DNA of 11,668 nt from JALYUA01 sp038253555 (lineage in GTDB: Bacteria > Acidobacteriota > Thermoanaerobaculia > UBA5066 > Gp7-AA6), in the NCBI GenBank assembly GCA_038253555.1, contig JBBSGZ010000118.1, positions 1-11,668 of the forward strand, in the 5' to 3' direction. Below are positions 1 through 7,116 of this stretch, piece by piece. A model generated the notes under the pieces. That model was not told the origin of the DNA and ran no database searches. It worked only from the letters and a program-made list of their open reading frames with translations. The position numbers were made by a program, and so were the translations under genes. Numbering within the stretch: position 1 is the stretch's first letter; each line of letters opens with the position of its first letter.

Positions 1-14
1 GTCCGAGTAATGCT

Positions 15-50
15 AAAAACCGAGATCTCGGGGGTACTGAAACCCCTCGG
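15..50 (-). terminator. Probable intrinsic terminator after the propeller gene
   Basis: Read on the minus strand, this lies 84 nt past the stop of the propeller gene. CCGAG (50-46) can pair with CTCGG (24-20), with an inner GGG/CCC pairing around a TTTCAGTA loop, and a run of five T (19-15) follows directly. The last 12 bp of the stem, CCGAGATCTCGG (20-31), is also a perfect palindrome. Stem plus T tract fits a rho-independent terminator for the xdhC-propeller operon. The fold was judged by eye, and the stem has an asymmetric bulge. Confidence 0.5.
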
Positions 51-133
51 CACGTGACGATCGGGCGTTAGGGGCCAACTGTGGCGAAAAAGAGTTTTCA
101 CTTTCTCTCGTTTTCGATTACCTGGACGGGCTC

Positions 134-1906
134 CTAGGGCTCGAAGAGAAACAGTCCGTCCCCCGTGGTGCCCACGTAGAGGCGTCCGCCGGGCGCTGCG
201 GCCGCGGTCGCCAGCGCCAGCCCCGGCCGGGGGCTCGTGAGCGCCAGACGCTTCCCACCCTCTTCCCACACGAGCGTGCCTTCCTTGTCTTCGAGGGAGC
301 TGTACTGCGGCGCGGGTCCCGTCGAGGCACCCGCCTGCAGGAACATCCCGCCCTTCAGGACCCCCTGCTTTCGGTTGTTCCAGCTCTGGCCGTTCCACCG
401 GAAAAGGCCGTCCGAAGTGCGGACTTCGAGGATGGGCGCGCCGCCGCCGTCCTGGAGCAGCTCCGCGCCGATCGGCACGGAGGGAGAACCGGGAATCGCC
501 CGGAACGCGCGGCCCCCCTCCGCCACCCGGAAAACGCCCGCGGAGGTCACGAGAACCGGGGAGGCGAACGGGAGCCCGAAGAGCGAGAGCGGAACTCCGG
601 GAGCGGGAGCGGCCGGCGCCGCCCAGCGTTCCCCCCCGTCGCGCGAAATCTTGACGCCCGAGAAGGAGGACAGGACGAGAACGGTCTTTCCCTCCGCGTC
701 GCGGAACGCCGCGAGCGACGCAGCGGCGGGCAGCGGATCGCGCGAGACGCGACGGACACGCATCCCCCGCGCTTCCCAGACACCGCTCTCGTCGCCGCCG
801 TAAGACCGGAAGAAGAGCATTCGCGACGCGTCGTTCGGATCGGCGACGAGATCCGACACCCGGCCTTCCGCCAGTCCGATGGAGCCGCTCTTCAAGGTGG
901 CGGCGCCGTCGTCCGAATAGAAGACGCCCTCCCCTTCGGTGCCCACGTACAGCCGGCCCGTCCGGCGATCCACCTCGAGAGCGGTCACTACGAGCGACTC
1001 GCGCGAGACGCGGGCCCACGTCTCGCCGTCGTCGAGAGACCGGTGAAGACCCCCGACGGTCGCGGCGTAGACGACGCCGGGCCGGTTCGGGTCGCGGCGG
1101 ATCGTGTGCGACCGCCGGTTGGTGAATCCATTCTTGAAGCGCGTCCACCGGTCGCCGCCGTCCCGCGTTCGGTAGACCCAGCCGCACGTCGAGACCCACA
1201 CGTCCTTCGTGTTGCCCGCGTCGAAGTCCCAGGCGTACACCGTGGCGTCTAAGACCATGCCCTCGGCGATCCGCGCCCAGGTACTTCCCCCGTCGCGCGT
1301 CCGGAACGCCTGGCGCCAGGTCCCCGCATACAGGGTCCGCGCGTCCCGCGGGTCGAACGCGAGGGACTCGACCTGGAAGAGACCCTCGGTGCCCTCGCCC
1401 GTCCGGACCCAGGTGACGCCGCCGTCCCGTGACAGGTGGACGCCGTCGTCTCCCCCGACCGCGAGAAGCCGCGGGTTCGTCTCCTCGGGGGAGAGGGCGA
1501 GAGCGCGCGTGGCGACGACGTTCTTCCAGAGGGCGAGGACGGTCCAGTTTTCCCCGCGGTCGTCGCTTCGAGCGACGATCCCGCCGGCGTACTGCCCCGC
1601 GAGGGACGCCCACAGGCGGCCGGGGGCCGAGCGGTCCGCCACCAGTCCGGTCACGACGTATCCGGGAAATGCGGGGCCCGCGCGAAGAGACTTCCACGTC
1701 GCTCCTGCGTCCTCCGAGCCGTAAAAGTTGCCGCGGGAGGTCCCGCAATAGACGGTGCGGCCGTCGAACGGATCGAGCGTGAGCACCCGCACTTCCGCGC
1801 CCCAGACGGGCAGACGCCACCACGTCGCGGCGCCTCCCGATCGCGAAAAGGCGAAGAGGAGAACGGCGGCGAAGAGACGGAAACGGGACACCCGGAAAAG
1901 ATTCAA
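134..1906 (-). CDS. Secreted Asp-box (BNR/VPS10-like) beta-propeller protein
   Basis: A 590-residue protein with a Sec-type signal: basic start, hydrophobic core LFAAVLLFAF (11-20), and a likely cut near GGAA (24-27). The rest is built from repeats with the Asp-box consensus S/T-x-D-x-G-x-T/x-W: SEDAGATW 64-71, SDDRGENW 114-121, SRDGGVTW 159-166, TRDGGSTW 203-210, TRDGGDRW 247-254, SLDDGETW 290-297, a degenerate SDDGAATL 331-338, and SRDGGERW 421-428. This is the fold of sialidase/sortilin/YCF48-type propellers. The Asp box is structural, so it gives no substrate, and I see no catalytic signature. The start is TTG at 1906, with GAGGGG 8 nt upstream; that codon shares TTGA with the xdhC stop, so translation is probably coupled. 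An in-frame extension to 2179 lies inside xdhC and is low-complexity Arg/Gly, so I rejected it. The last 160 residues lack clear Asp boxes. Function unknown; it is probably periplasmic or extracellular. Confidence 0.85.
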   Translation of the reverse strand: MNLFRVSRFRLFAAVLLFAFSRSGGAATWWRLPVWGAEVRVLTLDPFDGRTVYCGTSRGNFYGSEDAGATWKSLRAGPAFPGYVVTGLVADRSAPGRLWASLAGQYAGGIVARSDDRGENWTVLALWKNVVATRALALSPEETNPRLLAVGGDDGVHLSRDGGVTWVRTGEGTEGLFQVESLAFDPRDARTLYAGTWRQAFRTRDGGSTWARIAEGMVLDATVYAWDFDAGNTKDVWVSTCGWVYRTRDGGDRWTRFKNGFTNRRSHTIRRDPNRPGVVYAATVGGLHRSLDDGETWARVSRESLVVTALEVDRRTGRLYVGTEGEGVFYSDDGAATLKSGSIGLAEGRVSDLVADPNDASRMLFFRSYGGDESGVWEARGMRVRRVSRDPLPAAASLAAFRDAEGKTVLVLSSFSGVKISRDGGERWAAPAAPAPGVPLSLFGLPFASPVLVTSAGVFRVAEGGRAFRAIPGSPSVPIGAELLQDGGGAPILEVRTSDGLFRWNGQSWNNRKQGVLKGGMFLQAGASTGPAPQYSSLEDKEGTLVWEEGGKRLALTSPRPGLALATAAAAPGGRLYVGTTGDGLFLFEP

Positions 1907-2796
1907 GCGGGTTTCCCCTCTCGCGCGACCGCCACGCGGCCACGCCTGACCGGTGCATCCGCCACCCCGCGGCGAACGGCGATCATCTCCGCGAGGATCG
2001 CGACCGCGATCTCCTCCGGCGTGACCGCCCCGATCGAGAGACCGATGGGCGCGTGGATCCCCGAGAGCCTCTCTTCCGAGATCCCCTCCTCCAAAAGCTT
2101 CGCGAACACGCCGCGCACCTTTCGGGCCGAGCCGATCAGCCCGAGGTAGCGGGCGGGCGGCGTCGCGTCCGCGAGCCACGGGCGCAGGGCCGCGAGGTCG
2201 CTCTCCCAGCAGCGGGAGACCACGGCCACGTAGCGGTCGCGCCCCGGACGGGCGGATCTCTCCGGCAGGACGTAGTCGCGCCCGGTCCGGACGACCTCGG
2301 CCTCTGCCGGGAAGCGATCGGGACGCGAATACTCTTCGCGATCATCGGCGACAGTGACCTGGTAACCCAATGGAAGCGCCAGGCGAGCAAGCGCCAGGCC
2401 AACGTGGCCGCCGCCTAAGATGATGAGCGATGGCGCCGCCCGCAGCAGCTCCACCGAGACCCGCGCGGACCCTCCGCAGATCATGTTCGTCATCTCGCGT
2501 TCCTGGCCCGGCGCGATTTCCCGTTCGAAGAAGTCGTACCATTTGAGAAAGCGGCCGGCCCCGCCCTCATCCCGAAACAGCGCCGCCGCGTCCGCGATCA
2601 CAAGCGCTTCGAAGGGCCCGCCTCCGATCGTCCCGGAAAAGCTGCCGTCTTCGAAGACCAGGAAGCGGCGCCCCACCCGCGAGGGACCGGAGCCCCGCGT
2701 CTCGGTCACGGTGGCGAGCGCCAGGCGCCCCCGGGCTTCGAGCTCGGAGGTCAGTTCCCGGAAAAAGGCGGCGTCGCTGCTCATCGAACTCTTCAT
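1903..2796 (-). CDS. xdhC: XdhC family protein (molybdenum cofactor insertion factor)
   Basis: 297 residues with both XdhC domains. The N-terminal XdhC/CoxI part holds GSGPSRVGRRFLV (35-47), GTIGGGPFEA (55-64) and MICGG (105-109). The C-terminal Rossmann part holds LIILGGGHVGLALARLA (124-140), YLGLIGSARKV (217-227) and the family hallmark at 247-272, beginning IHAPIGLSIGAVTPEEIAVA. Known members bind molybdenum cofactor, help add the terminal sulfur, and hand it to xanthine dehydrogenase-type enzymes in the cytoplasm. No xdhA, xdhB or cox structural gene is in the window, so its client is elsewhere. moeA, 2.3 kb away, serves the same cofactor. The gene leads an operon with the propeller gene. 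The first ATG (2796) overlaps a good -10 hexamer (TAAAAT, 2800-2795); if that promoter is used, translation would start at the ATG at 2784 (MSSDAAF), giving 293 residues. Confidence 0.93.
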   Translation of the reverse strand: MKSSMSSDAAFFRELTSELEARGRLALATVTETRGSGPSRVGRRFLVFEDGSFSGTIGGGPFEALVIADAAALFRDEGGAGRFLKWYDFFEREIAPGQEREMTNMICGGSARVSVELLRAAPSLIILGGGHVGLALARLALPLGYQVTVADDREEYSRPDRFPAEAEVVRTGRDYVLPERSARPGRDRYVAVVSRCWESDLAALRPWLADATPPARYLGLIGSARKVRGVFAKLLEEGISEERLSGIHAPIGLSIGAVTPEEIAVAILAEMIAVRRGVADAPVRRGRVAVAREGKPA

Positions 2797-2824
2797 TTTA
2801 CGCCCTGAGGGACGTTAACGTCAG
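2795..2824 (-). promoter_or_regulatory. Candidate xdhC promoter with overlapping palindrome
   Basis: On the minus strand CTGACG (2824-2819) and TAAAAT (2800-2795) are separated by 18 nt and resemble -35 and -10 boxes (4 of 6 and 5 of 6 consensus bases). The perfect 12-bp palindrome GACGTTAACGTC (2811-2822) covers part of the -35 box and the spacer, where a repressor or activator dimer could bind. Transcription would start only a few nt before the ATG at 2784, giving an almost leaderless mRNA. Assigned by eye. Confidence 0.45.
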
Positions 2825-2837
2825 GCGAAGGGCGAAG
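2824..2837. repeat. Tandem heptamer, two copies of GGCGAAG
   Basis: Two exact adjacent copies of GGCGAAG (2824-2830 and 2831-2837) lie in the divergent xdhC-galU gap. The complementary heptamer CTTCGCC recurs in the intergenic regions at 8543-8549, 8634-8640 and 11354-11360. This resembles the short tandem heptanucleotide repeats known from cyanobacteria and some other bacteria. Confidence 0.45.
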
Positions 2838-2879
2838 GCTATGGCCTGTTTGGCCCGGACCCGGTTTTCACGTTCAGGC

Positions 2880-2913
2880 CTCAACTCTCGAGTCTCAACT
2901 CTTTGTCTCAACT
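2880..2913. repeat. Degenerate heptamer array, CTCAACT unit, upstream of galU
   Basis: CTCAACT occurs at 2880-2886, 2894-2900 and 2907-2913. Between the copies lie CTCGAGT (a degenerate heptamer) and CTTTGT (6 nt), so the array keeps a period near 7. It ends 20 nt before the galU start codon and would cover or adjoin its promoter. TACCTT (2919-2924) is a possible -10 box just after it. Confidence 0.5.
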
Positions 2914-2933
2914 TCTGCTACCTTCCTGCGGCT

Positions 2934-3806
2934 ATGGGTTCCGTTCGCGTCGCCGTGTTTCCCGCCGCAGGGCTCGGCACGCGCTTTCTTCCCGCGACGA
3001 AGGCGCAGCCGAAGGAGATGCTTCCGCTCGTCGACAAGCCTCTCGTCCAGTACGTCGTCGAAGAGGCGGTCGCCGCCGGGATCGAGCGCATGGTTCTCGT
3101 CACGAGCCGCGGCAAGAGCGCGCTCGAGGACCATTTCGACCTCTCCTACGAGCTCGAAAAGACGCTCGAGGAGCGCGGCAAGACGGACCTGATGCGGCAG
3201 GTGCGGGCCGTGTCCACTCTCGCCCGGATCTCCTCTGTGCGGCAGGCGCAGGCCCTGGGGCTCGGCCACGCCGTGCTCCAGGCGCGCTACCAGGTCGGAG
3301 ACGAGCCCTTCGCCGTTCTGCTCTCAGACGACATCATCGTCGCGGACGATCCGTGCATCGGCCAGATGATCCGGCTGTACGAACGCCGCGGAAATCCCGT
3401 GATCGCGCTGCAGGAAGTGCCGCCGTCGCAAACGCACCACTATGGAATCGTGGCGGGCGAAAAGGTCGAGGACCGGGTCGTCGCGCTTTCGGACATGGTC
3501 GAGAAACCCCCCGCGGACCGTGCGCCCAGCAATCTTGCGATCATCGGCCGGTACCTGCTGCCTCCCGAGATTTTCGGGATCCTCGAGGACACTCGCTCCG
3601 ACGTGGGCGGCGAGATCCAGCTGACGTCGGGATTGAAGGCGCTCCTGGCGAAGAGGCCGGTCGACGGATACCTCTTCGAGGGCACGCGATACGACGCGGG
3701 AGACAAGCTGGGATTTTTGAAAGCCACGGTCGAGATCGCGCTCGCCCGCGCGGATCTCGGTCCGGCCTTCCGGGAGTACCTGGCAGGCCTCGGGCTCTCG
3801 AGCTGA
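2934..3806 (+). CDS. galU: UTP--glucose-1-phosphate uridylyltransferase
   Basis: 290 residues, the usual GalU length. It converts UTP and glucose 1-phosphate to UDP-glucose, the donor for exopolysaccharide, LPS and glycolipid sugars, in the cytoplasm. Visible motifs: nucleotide-binding AAGLGTRFLPATKAQPKEML (11-30), VRQAQALGLGHAV (102-114), LLSDDIIV (129-136) with the metal-binding Asp region, VEKP (189-192), GGEIQLTSGL (225-234) and YDAGDKLGFL (253-262). The ATG at 2934 is chosen because homology starts there (GSVRVAVFPAAG). An upstream ATG at 2841 would add 31 residues translated from repeat DNA and is unlikely. No Shine-Dalgarno site precedes 2934. The gene is a single unit: xdhC diverges on its left, and the FmdB-type gene converges on its right with only 7 bp between stop codons and no terminator seen. 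Confidence 0.97.
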   Translation: MGSVRVAVFPAAGLGTRFLPATKAQPKEMLPLVDKPLVQYVVEEAVAAGIERMVLVTSRGKSALEDHFDLSYELEKTLEERGKTDLMRQVRAVSTLARISSVRQAQALGLGHAVLQARYQVGDEPFAVLLSDDIIVADDPCIGQMIRLYERRGNPVIALQEVPPSQTHHYGIVAGEKVEDRVVALSDMVEKPPADRAPSNLAIIGRYLLPPEIFGILEDTRSDVGGEIQLTSGLKALLAKRPVDGYLFEGTRYDAGDKLGFLKATVEIALARADLGPAFREYLAGLGLSS

Positions 3807-3813
3807 CCGCGGA

Positions 3814-4236
3814 TCAGTCGCCGGGCTTGCGGGACGCGCTCTTTTTTTCGCCCTTGGAGCTCGACGATTCGCTCTTCGAAGGCGCCGAACGCTCCTTCTT
3901 CACCGCCTTTTCCCCCTTCTCGGACTTGCCTGCCGGCTCCGATTTCCCGGCGCTTTCCGACTTCTCGGACTTTTCAGCCTTTTCGGACTTCTCGGCCTTC
4001 TCCGCCCGTTCTCCTTTCTCCGAGCCCTCTCCCCCCTTGTTCGCGGCTCCAGCATCGCCTTTCCCGTAATCGGTGATGTAGAAGCCGCTGCCCTTGAACT
4101 GGATCGCCGGCGCGGAAAAGGCCTTCTTCACGGCCCCGCCGCAGTGGGGACACTTCTTCGGCGGCGGATCGGAGTGATTCTGGATGACTTCGGTCTTCCG
4201 GCCGCACTTCTGGCAGACGTATTCGTAAATTGGCAT
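3814..4236 (-). CDS. FmdB-type zinc-ribbon protein with Lys/Ser/Glu tail
   Basis: 140 residues. The first 55 or so are an FmdB-family putative regulatory domain: MPIYEYVCQKCG start, CxxC at 8/11 and CxxC at 29/32 to bind one zinc, and GSGFYITDY (49-57). The second half (about 58-140) is low-complexity, very rich in Lys, Ser, Glu, Ala and Gly, with repeated EKAEKSEK and AGKSE units and no predicted fold. The family is named after a proposed regulator of the formamidase operon, but its biochemical role is unsettled, so I give no function. The start is the ATG at 4236, where homology begins; an upstream extension inside the neighbouring gene was rejected. It follows the DUF4388 gene after 11 bp, so the two are probably co-transcribed. 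Confidence 0.88.
   Translation of the reverse strand: MPIYEYVCQKCGRKTEVIQNHSDPPPKKCPHCGGAVKKAFSAPAIQFKGSGFYITDYGKGDAGAANKGGEGSEKGERAEKAEKSEKAEKSEKSESAGKSEPAGKSEKGEKAVKKERSAPSKSESSSSKGEKKSASRKPGD
3907..4023 (-). repeat. Imperfect tandem repeats coding the Lys/Ser/Glu tail
   Basis: The DNA for residues 72-110 of the FmdB-type protein is built from short imperfect in-frame repeats of EK-A/S codons (GAG/AAG/TCC-like words). Such DNA can change length by replication slippage, so this part of the protein may vary between strains. Boundaries are approximate. Confidence 0.5.
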
Positions 4237-4247
4237 GCGACCCGAGT

Positions 4248-5015
4248 TTAACTCCCGAGCGAGCCCCCCTCGGTCTTGTACTGGATCCGGCGCGCGCCGG
4301 CGCCCGAACCGCGCGCCTTCCGCACGAGCCCGAGACAGAAGAAGGCATAGAGAATTCGCGCGTTCTCCGAGACGCTGCCCGGCCCAAGGCCCGCGAGGTG
4401 TTGCAGGGGGGTTCGGCCGTCGATCGCCTCGTAGAAGTGCCGCTCGGGACCGGTGAACAGCTCCAGGAGGGAGTTGCGCGTGCGCTCGAGAACGGTGTTC
4501 GAGGTTCCGAGCCTCAGAATCAGACGCCGCACGTCGGCGGACCGCCGGACGCCCTCCAGAATCACCCCGGGTATGGGAGCGTCGATCCGGACGAGCTCGC
4601 CCGTCCGCTTCCCCCCGATCTCGAACAGAACGTCGCCCGCCTCCCACTCGAAAGCGCCCCAGAGGATCTCCCGAATCTGCCCGTCGACCGCTTCGTTCAA
4701 CTTCTCCGGTGTCAGGAAGCCCATCTGCAGAAGGACCTGTCCCAGCCGGAGCCCCTCCCGCGTCCTGCGCTCCTCCGCCTCCCTGGCCGCCTCGGGCTTC
4801 AGGAGTCCGCGCTTCAGAAGATAGAAGCCCAGGCCGACGTCCCGTTCATTGGACGTCGCAAACACGACAAGACCGTCGTCCAGGTAGATCCTGCGGACCC
4901 GCCCCTCGCGTGACACAGTGATCACGCCCGGAACGCGATAGCGGTGAATGGTGGCGAGGATCTCGGCGAGCGGGGTGACCGCGAGGTCACCCCGGTACTC
5001 GAACTTCTTCTCCAT
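4248..5015 (-). CDS. DUF4388 (PATAN-like) domain protein
   Basis: 255 residues from the ATG at 5015. The N-terminal 60 residues read as a DUF4388 domain: YRGDLAVTPLAEILATIHRY (7-26), then GVITVSREGRVRRIYLDDGLVVFATSN (30-56). This domain is common in gliding, signalling and response-regulator proteins. Residues 60-110 (LGFYLLKRGLL, LGQVLLQMGFLTPEKLNEAV) resemble the helical linker seen after DUF4388 and in type II/IV secretion ATPase N-termini. Residues 111-135 (QIREILWGAFEWEAGDVLFE) look like a second copy of the DUF4388 end. The C-terminal 100 residues are not recognised. There is no signal peptide or membrane segment, so it is cytosolic. A TTG at 5039, with GAAGG 8 nt upstream, could add 8 residues. 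It shares a short operon with the FmdB-type gene and diverges from moeA. Confidence 0.85.
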   Translation of the reverse strand: MEKKFEYRGDLAVTPLAEILATIHRYRVPGVITVSREGRVRRIYLDDGLVVFATSNERDVGLGFYLLKRGLLKPEAAREAEERRTREGLRLGQVLLQMGFLTPEKLNEAVDGQIREILWGAFEWEAGDVLFEIGGKRTGELVRIDAPIPGVILEGVRRSADVRRLILRLGTSNTVLERTRNSLLELFTGPERHFYEAIDGRTPLQHLAGLGPGSVSENARILYAFFCLGLVRKARGSGAGARRIQYKTEGGSLGS

Positions 5016-5086
5016 ATCGGGGTATCGCGATGGTACCAAAGGCGGCGCCTTCGGCCGAGGTCCGCCGGCGGGAGGAGCGGCGCCCT

Positions 5087-5092
5087 TAGAAT
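5087..5092 (+). promoter_or_regulatory. Candidate -10 box of a leaderless moeA transcript
   Basis: TAGAAT lies exactly 6 nt before the GTG start of moeA, so transcription would begin at or next to the start codon. A purine-rich GGAGGAG (5071-5077) is too far upstream (21 nt) to act as a Shine-Dalgarno site. The ketosynthase start has the same arrangement. No clear -35 box is seen. Confidence 0.4.
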
Positions 5093-5098
5093 CCGGGC

Positions 5099-6295
5099 GT
5101 GCTCACCGTTGCGCAGGCCCTCTCTCTTCTGGCGGGCGCACTTTCTCCCGGAGGCGAAGAGGACGTTGCACTCGAACGCGCGGGCGGCCGCGTCGCCGCC
5201 CGCGAAGTGCGCTCCGACGTCGACTGGCCGCCGTTTGACACGTCCGCGATGGATGGGTACGCCGTCCGGCTCGGCGACGTGGCGGCCGGAGCGGCCCTGC
5301 CGGAGCGGTCAGAGCTCGTGGCGGCGGGATCCGCTCCTCCCCCTCCCCTCGCGGCGGGCGAGGCGGTCCGCGTCATGACGGGCGCGCCGCTGCCGCCCGG
5401 CACGGAAGCGATCGTGCCCGTCGAACGCTCCCACCGCGACAACGGGCGCGTCCGGTTCGACATCGCGATCAGGGCGGGAGCTCACATCCGACGCCGGGGC
5501 GAGAGCGTTCGCGCAGGTGCCGCCCTCGTGTCCGCCGGACGGCGCCTTTCTCCGGGAGACGTCGCTCTGGCGGCGCTCGCCGGCCACGATCCGATCCGTG
5601 TCTTCCGCGCTCCGCGCGTCACCGTGGCGGTCACCGGCGACGAGGTCGTCCGCGGCTCGGCGGCTCCGGGGCCCGGACGACTCCGGGACTCCAACGGCCC
5701 GATGCTTCTCGCCGAGTGCGCCGCGCTCGGATGGAGCGCCCGGCGGGGAGACCCGGTGGCCGACACCGCGGCCGAGGTCGGGCGCCTCTTCGCGGAGGCG
5801 GGCGAGAGGGAAGACTTCCTGATCACGACGGGGGGCGTCTCAGCGGGAGACTTTGACCTGCTGCCTCCCGCCGCCGCTACCGCCGGCTTCGAGATCCTCT
5901 TTCACCGCGTCGCGATGCAGCCCGGTAAGCCGATCGCGGTCGGGCGCCGGCGGAACGTTTTCTGGATTGGCCTCCCCGGCAACCCTGTTTCCGCGGCCGT
6001 CGGATTCCACGTCTTCGTCCGCGAGGCGCTGGCGCGTTTCGAAGGAGAGGCGAATCCCGGCGCGCCAAGAGTCGCCGCGCTCCTGGGCGGCCCTCTGGAG
6101 CCGGCGGGCGAACGGGACCGCTTCCACGACGCGGCTCTCGACCGATCCGGAAGCGGGCGCGTCGAGCCGCTTCGCACCTCCGGGAGCCACGACCTGGCGG
6201 CGCACGGGAGGGCGAACGCTCTCATTTGCGTGCCCGCCGGAACTCCGCGTCTCGAAGAAGGCGCCCCTGTCTCCTGCCTTCTCCTCTCGCGATGA
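5099..6295 (+). CDS. moeA: Molybdopterin molybdenumtransferase MoeA
   Basis: 398 residues, close to the usual 400-410. MoeA inserts molybdate into adenylated molybdopterin, the last general step of molybdenum cofactor synthesis, in the cytoplasm. All main motifs are present: PPFDTSAMDGYAV (44-56), VMTGAPLPPGTEAIVPVE (92-109), VTGDEV (178-183), DSNGPML (197-203), TTGGVSAGDFD (243-253), MQPGKPIAVG (273-282) and GLPGNPVSA (291-299). The C-terminal domain IV is complete. The start is the GTG at 5099, set by homology and by the -10-like box 6 nt upstream. The last bases overlap the hydrolase start (ATGA). Together with xdhC it implies that the cell has a molybdoenzyme, probably of the xanthine dehydrogenase family, although none is encoded here. 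Confidence 0.96.
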   Translation: MLTVAQALSLLAGALSPGGEEDVALERAGGRVAAREVRSDVDWPPFDTSAMDGYAVRLGDVAAGAALPERSELVAAGSAPPPPLAAGEAVRVMTGAPLPPGTEAIVPVERSHRDNGRVRFDIAIRAGAHIRRRGESVRAGAALVSAGRRLSPGDVALAALAGHDPIRVFRAPRVTVAVTGDEVVRGSAAPGPGRLRDSNGPMLLAECAALGWSARRGDPVADTAAEVGRLFAEAGEREDFLITTGGVSAGDFDLLPPAAATAGFEILFHRVAMQPGKPIAVGRRRNVFWIGLPGNPVSAAVGFHVFVREALARFEGEANPGAPRVAALLGGPLEPAGERDRFHDAALDRSGSGRVEPLRTSGSHDLAAHGRANALICVPAGTPRLEEGAPVSCLLLSR

Positions 6296-7071
6296 GCGGA
6301 AGTTCGAAGCCGGCCGCGGAAGTCCTGCAGAGGCGGGTCCGCGCCGCCGATGACACGCCGATCGCCTACACCTGGTGGCGGCGCCCCGCCGCGGAGCTGC
6401 TCATCCTCGCCCCGGGCTTCTGGCGCGTCCGCCTCGCCCGCGAAAACTTGTTTCTCGCGAACCACTACGTCCGACGCGGCTACGACGTGGCCGCGCTGGA
6501 CTTTCGCGGGCACGGTGACAGCGGAGGGGCGTATTCGTTCGGCGCTCTCGAGGCGCTGGATCTCAAGGCCGTCGTCGATCAACTCGTGGGAGAGGGGCGT
6601 CCCTACGAGCGATTTGCCGTCATCGGCCTGTCCCTCGGAGGCTCGATCGCCGCGGGGGCGCTCGCGCAATTTCCCCATCTGCCCTGCCGCGGTCTGGCCA
6701 TGATCTCCTCGCCCGCGGACTTGAAGACGCTTCGACCGCGGCCCTGGTCCCCGGGCGCGCGGAGACAGGTCAGCCTGCGCAAGGCCGTCGAGATGCCCCG
6801 GATGTCCGCCGGCGCTCCGTTCGCGCGGAGGCCGGGCGTCGCCGAATCGCTCGCCTCTCTCTCCATGCCAAAATTGATCATCACCGCCGAGGGGGACTGG
6901 CTCGTCGCACCCTCGCACGGAAGGCTGCTGGCGGAAGCGGCCGCCCCGCCCGTCGAATATGTGCACCTGGAGCTCCCCGGAAACCTGCACGCCGATGCGC
7001 TCGTCAAGTACGTGCCGCTTCGGCTCCTCCGCGTGCTCGACGGCTGGTTCTCGCGGAACGCGCCGCCCTAG
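6292..7071 (+). CDS. Alpha/beta hydrolase
   Basis: 259 residues with a full alpha/beta-hydrolase signature: LILAPGFWRVR (37-47) around the oxyanion region, the DFRGHGDSGG turn (70-79), the nucleophile elbow GLSLGG (Ser114), a probable catalytic Asp202 in AEGDWLV, and His233 in GNLHADAL. There is no signal peptide. The start is the ATG at 6292, inside ATGA shared with the moeA stop; an upstream in-frame ATG at 6226 lies within moeA and was rejected. Substrate cannot be told: esterase, lipase, thioesterase or peptidase activities all occur in this fold. The overlap suggests translation coupled to moeA, but such hydrolases are not known molybdenum cofactor factors. A link to the ketosynthase cluster 83 bp downstream (for example as an acyl-releasing enzyme) is only a possibility. 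Confidence 0.88.
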   Translation: MSGSSKPAAEVLQRRVRAADDTPIAYTWWRRPAAELLILAPGFWRVRLARENLFLANHYVRRGYDVAALDFRGHGDSGGAYSFGALEALDLKAVVDQLVGEGRPYERFAVIGLSLGGSIAAGALAQFPHLPCRGLAMISSPADLKTLRPRPWSPGARRQVSLRKAVEMPRMSAGAPFARRPGVAESLASLSMPKLIITAEGDWLVAPSHGRLLAEAAAPPVEYVHLELPGNLHADALVKYVPLRLLRVLDGWFSRNAPP

Positions 7072-7116
7072 GGAGGCTTCCGTTTCGGCTGTCACACGAT
7101 GAACGCGGGCTGAACG

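Noticed and set aside
1..133. A gene or tRNA at the left edge
   Set aside because: No open frame or cloverleaf is visible; only the terminator-like hairpin and a small GAAAA-AGAG-TTTTC stem are seen.
3804..3816. Bidirectional terminator between galU and the FmdB-type gene
   Set aside because: Only 7 bp separate the stop codons, and no stem followed by a T tract is present.
2903..4069. Plus-strand frame across galU and the FmdB-type gene, ending in Phe/Ser/Asp repeats
   Set aside because: The first part is an out-of-frame shadow of galU, and the repetitive end is the antisense reading of the Lys/Ser/Glu tail.
5902..7095. Long minus-strand open frame opposite moeA and the hydrolase
   Set aside because: It spans two well-supported plus-strand genes and shows no motif or plausible start.
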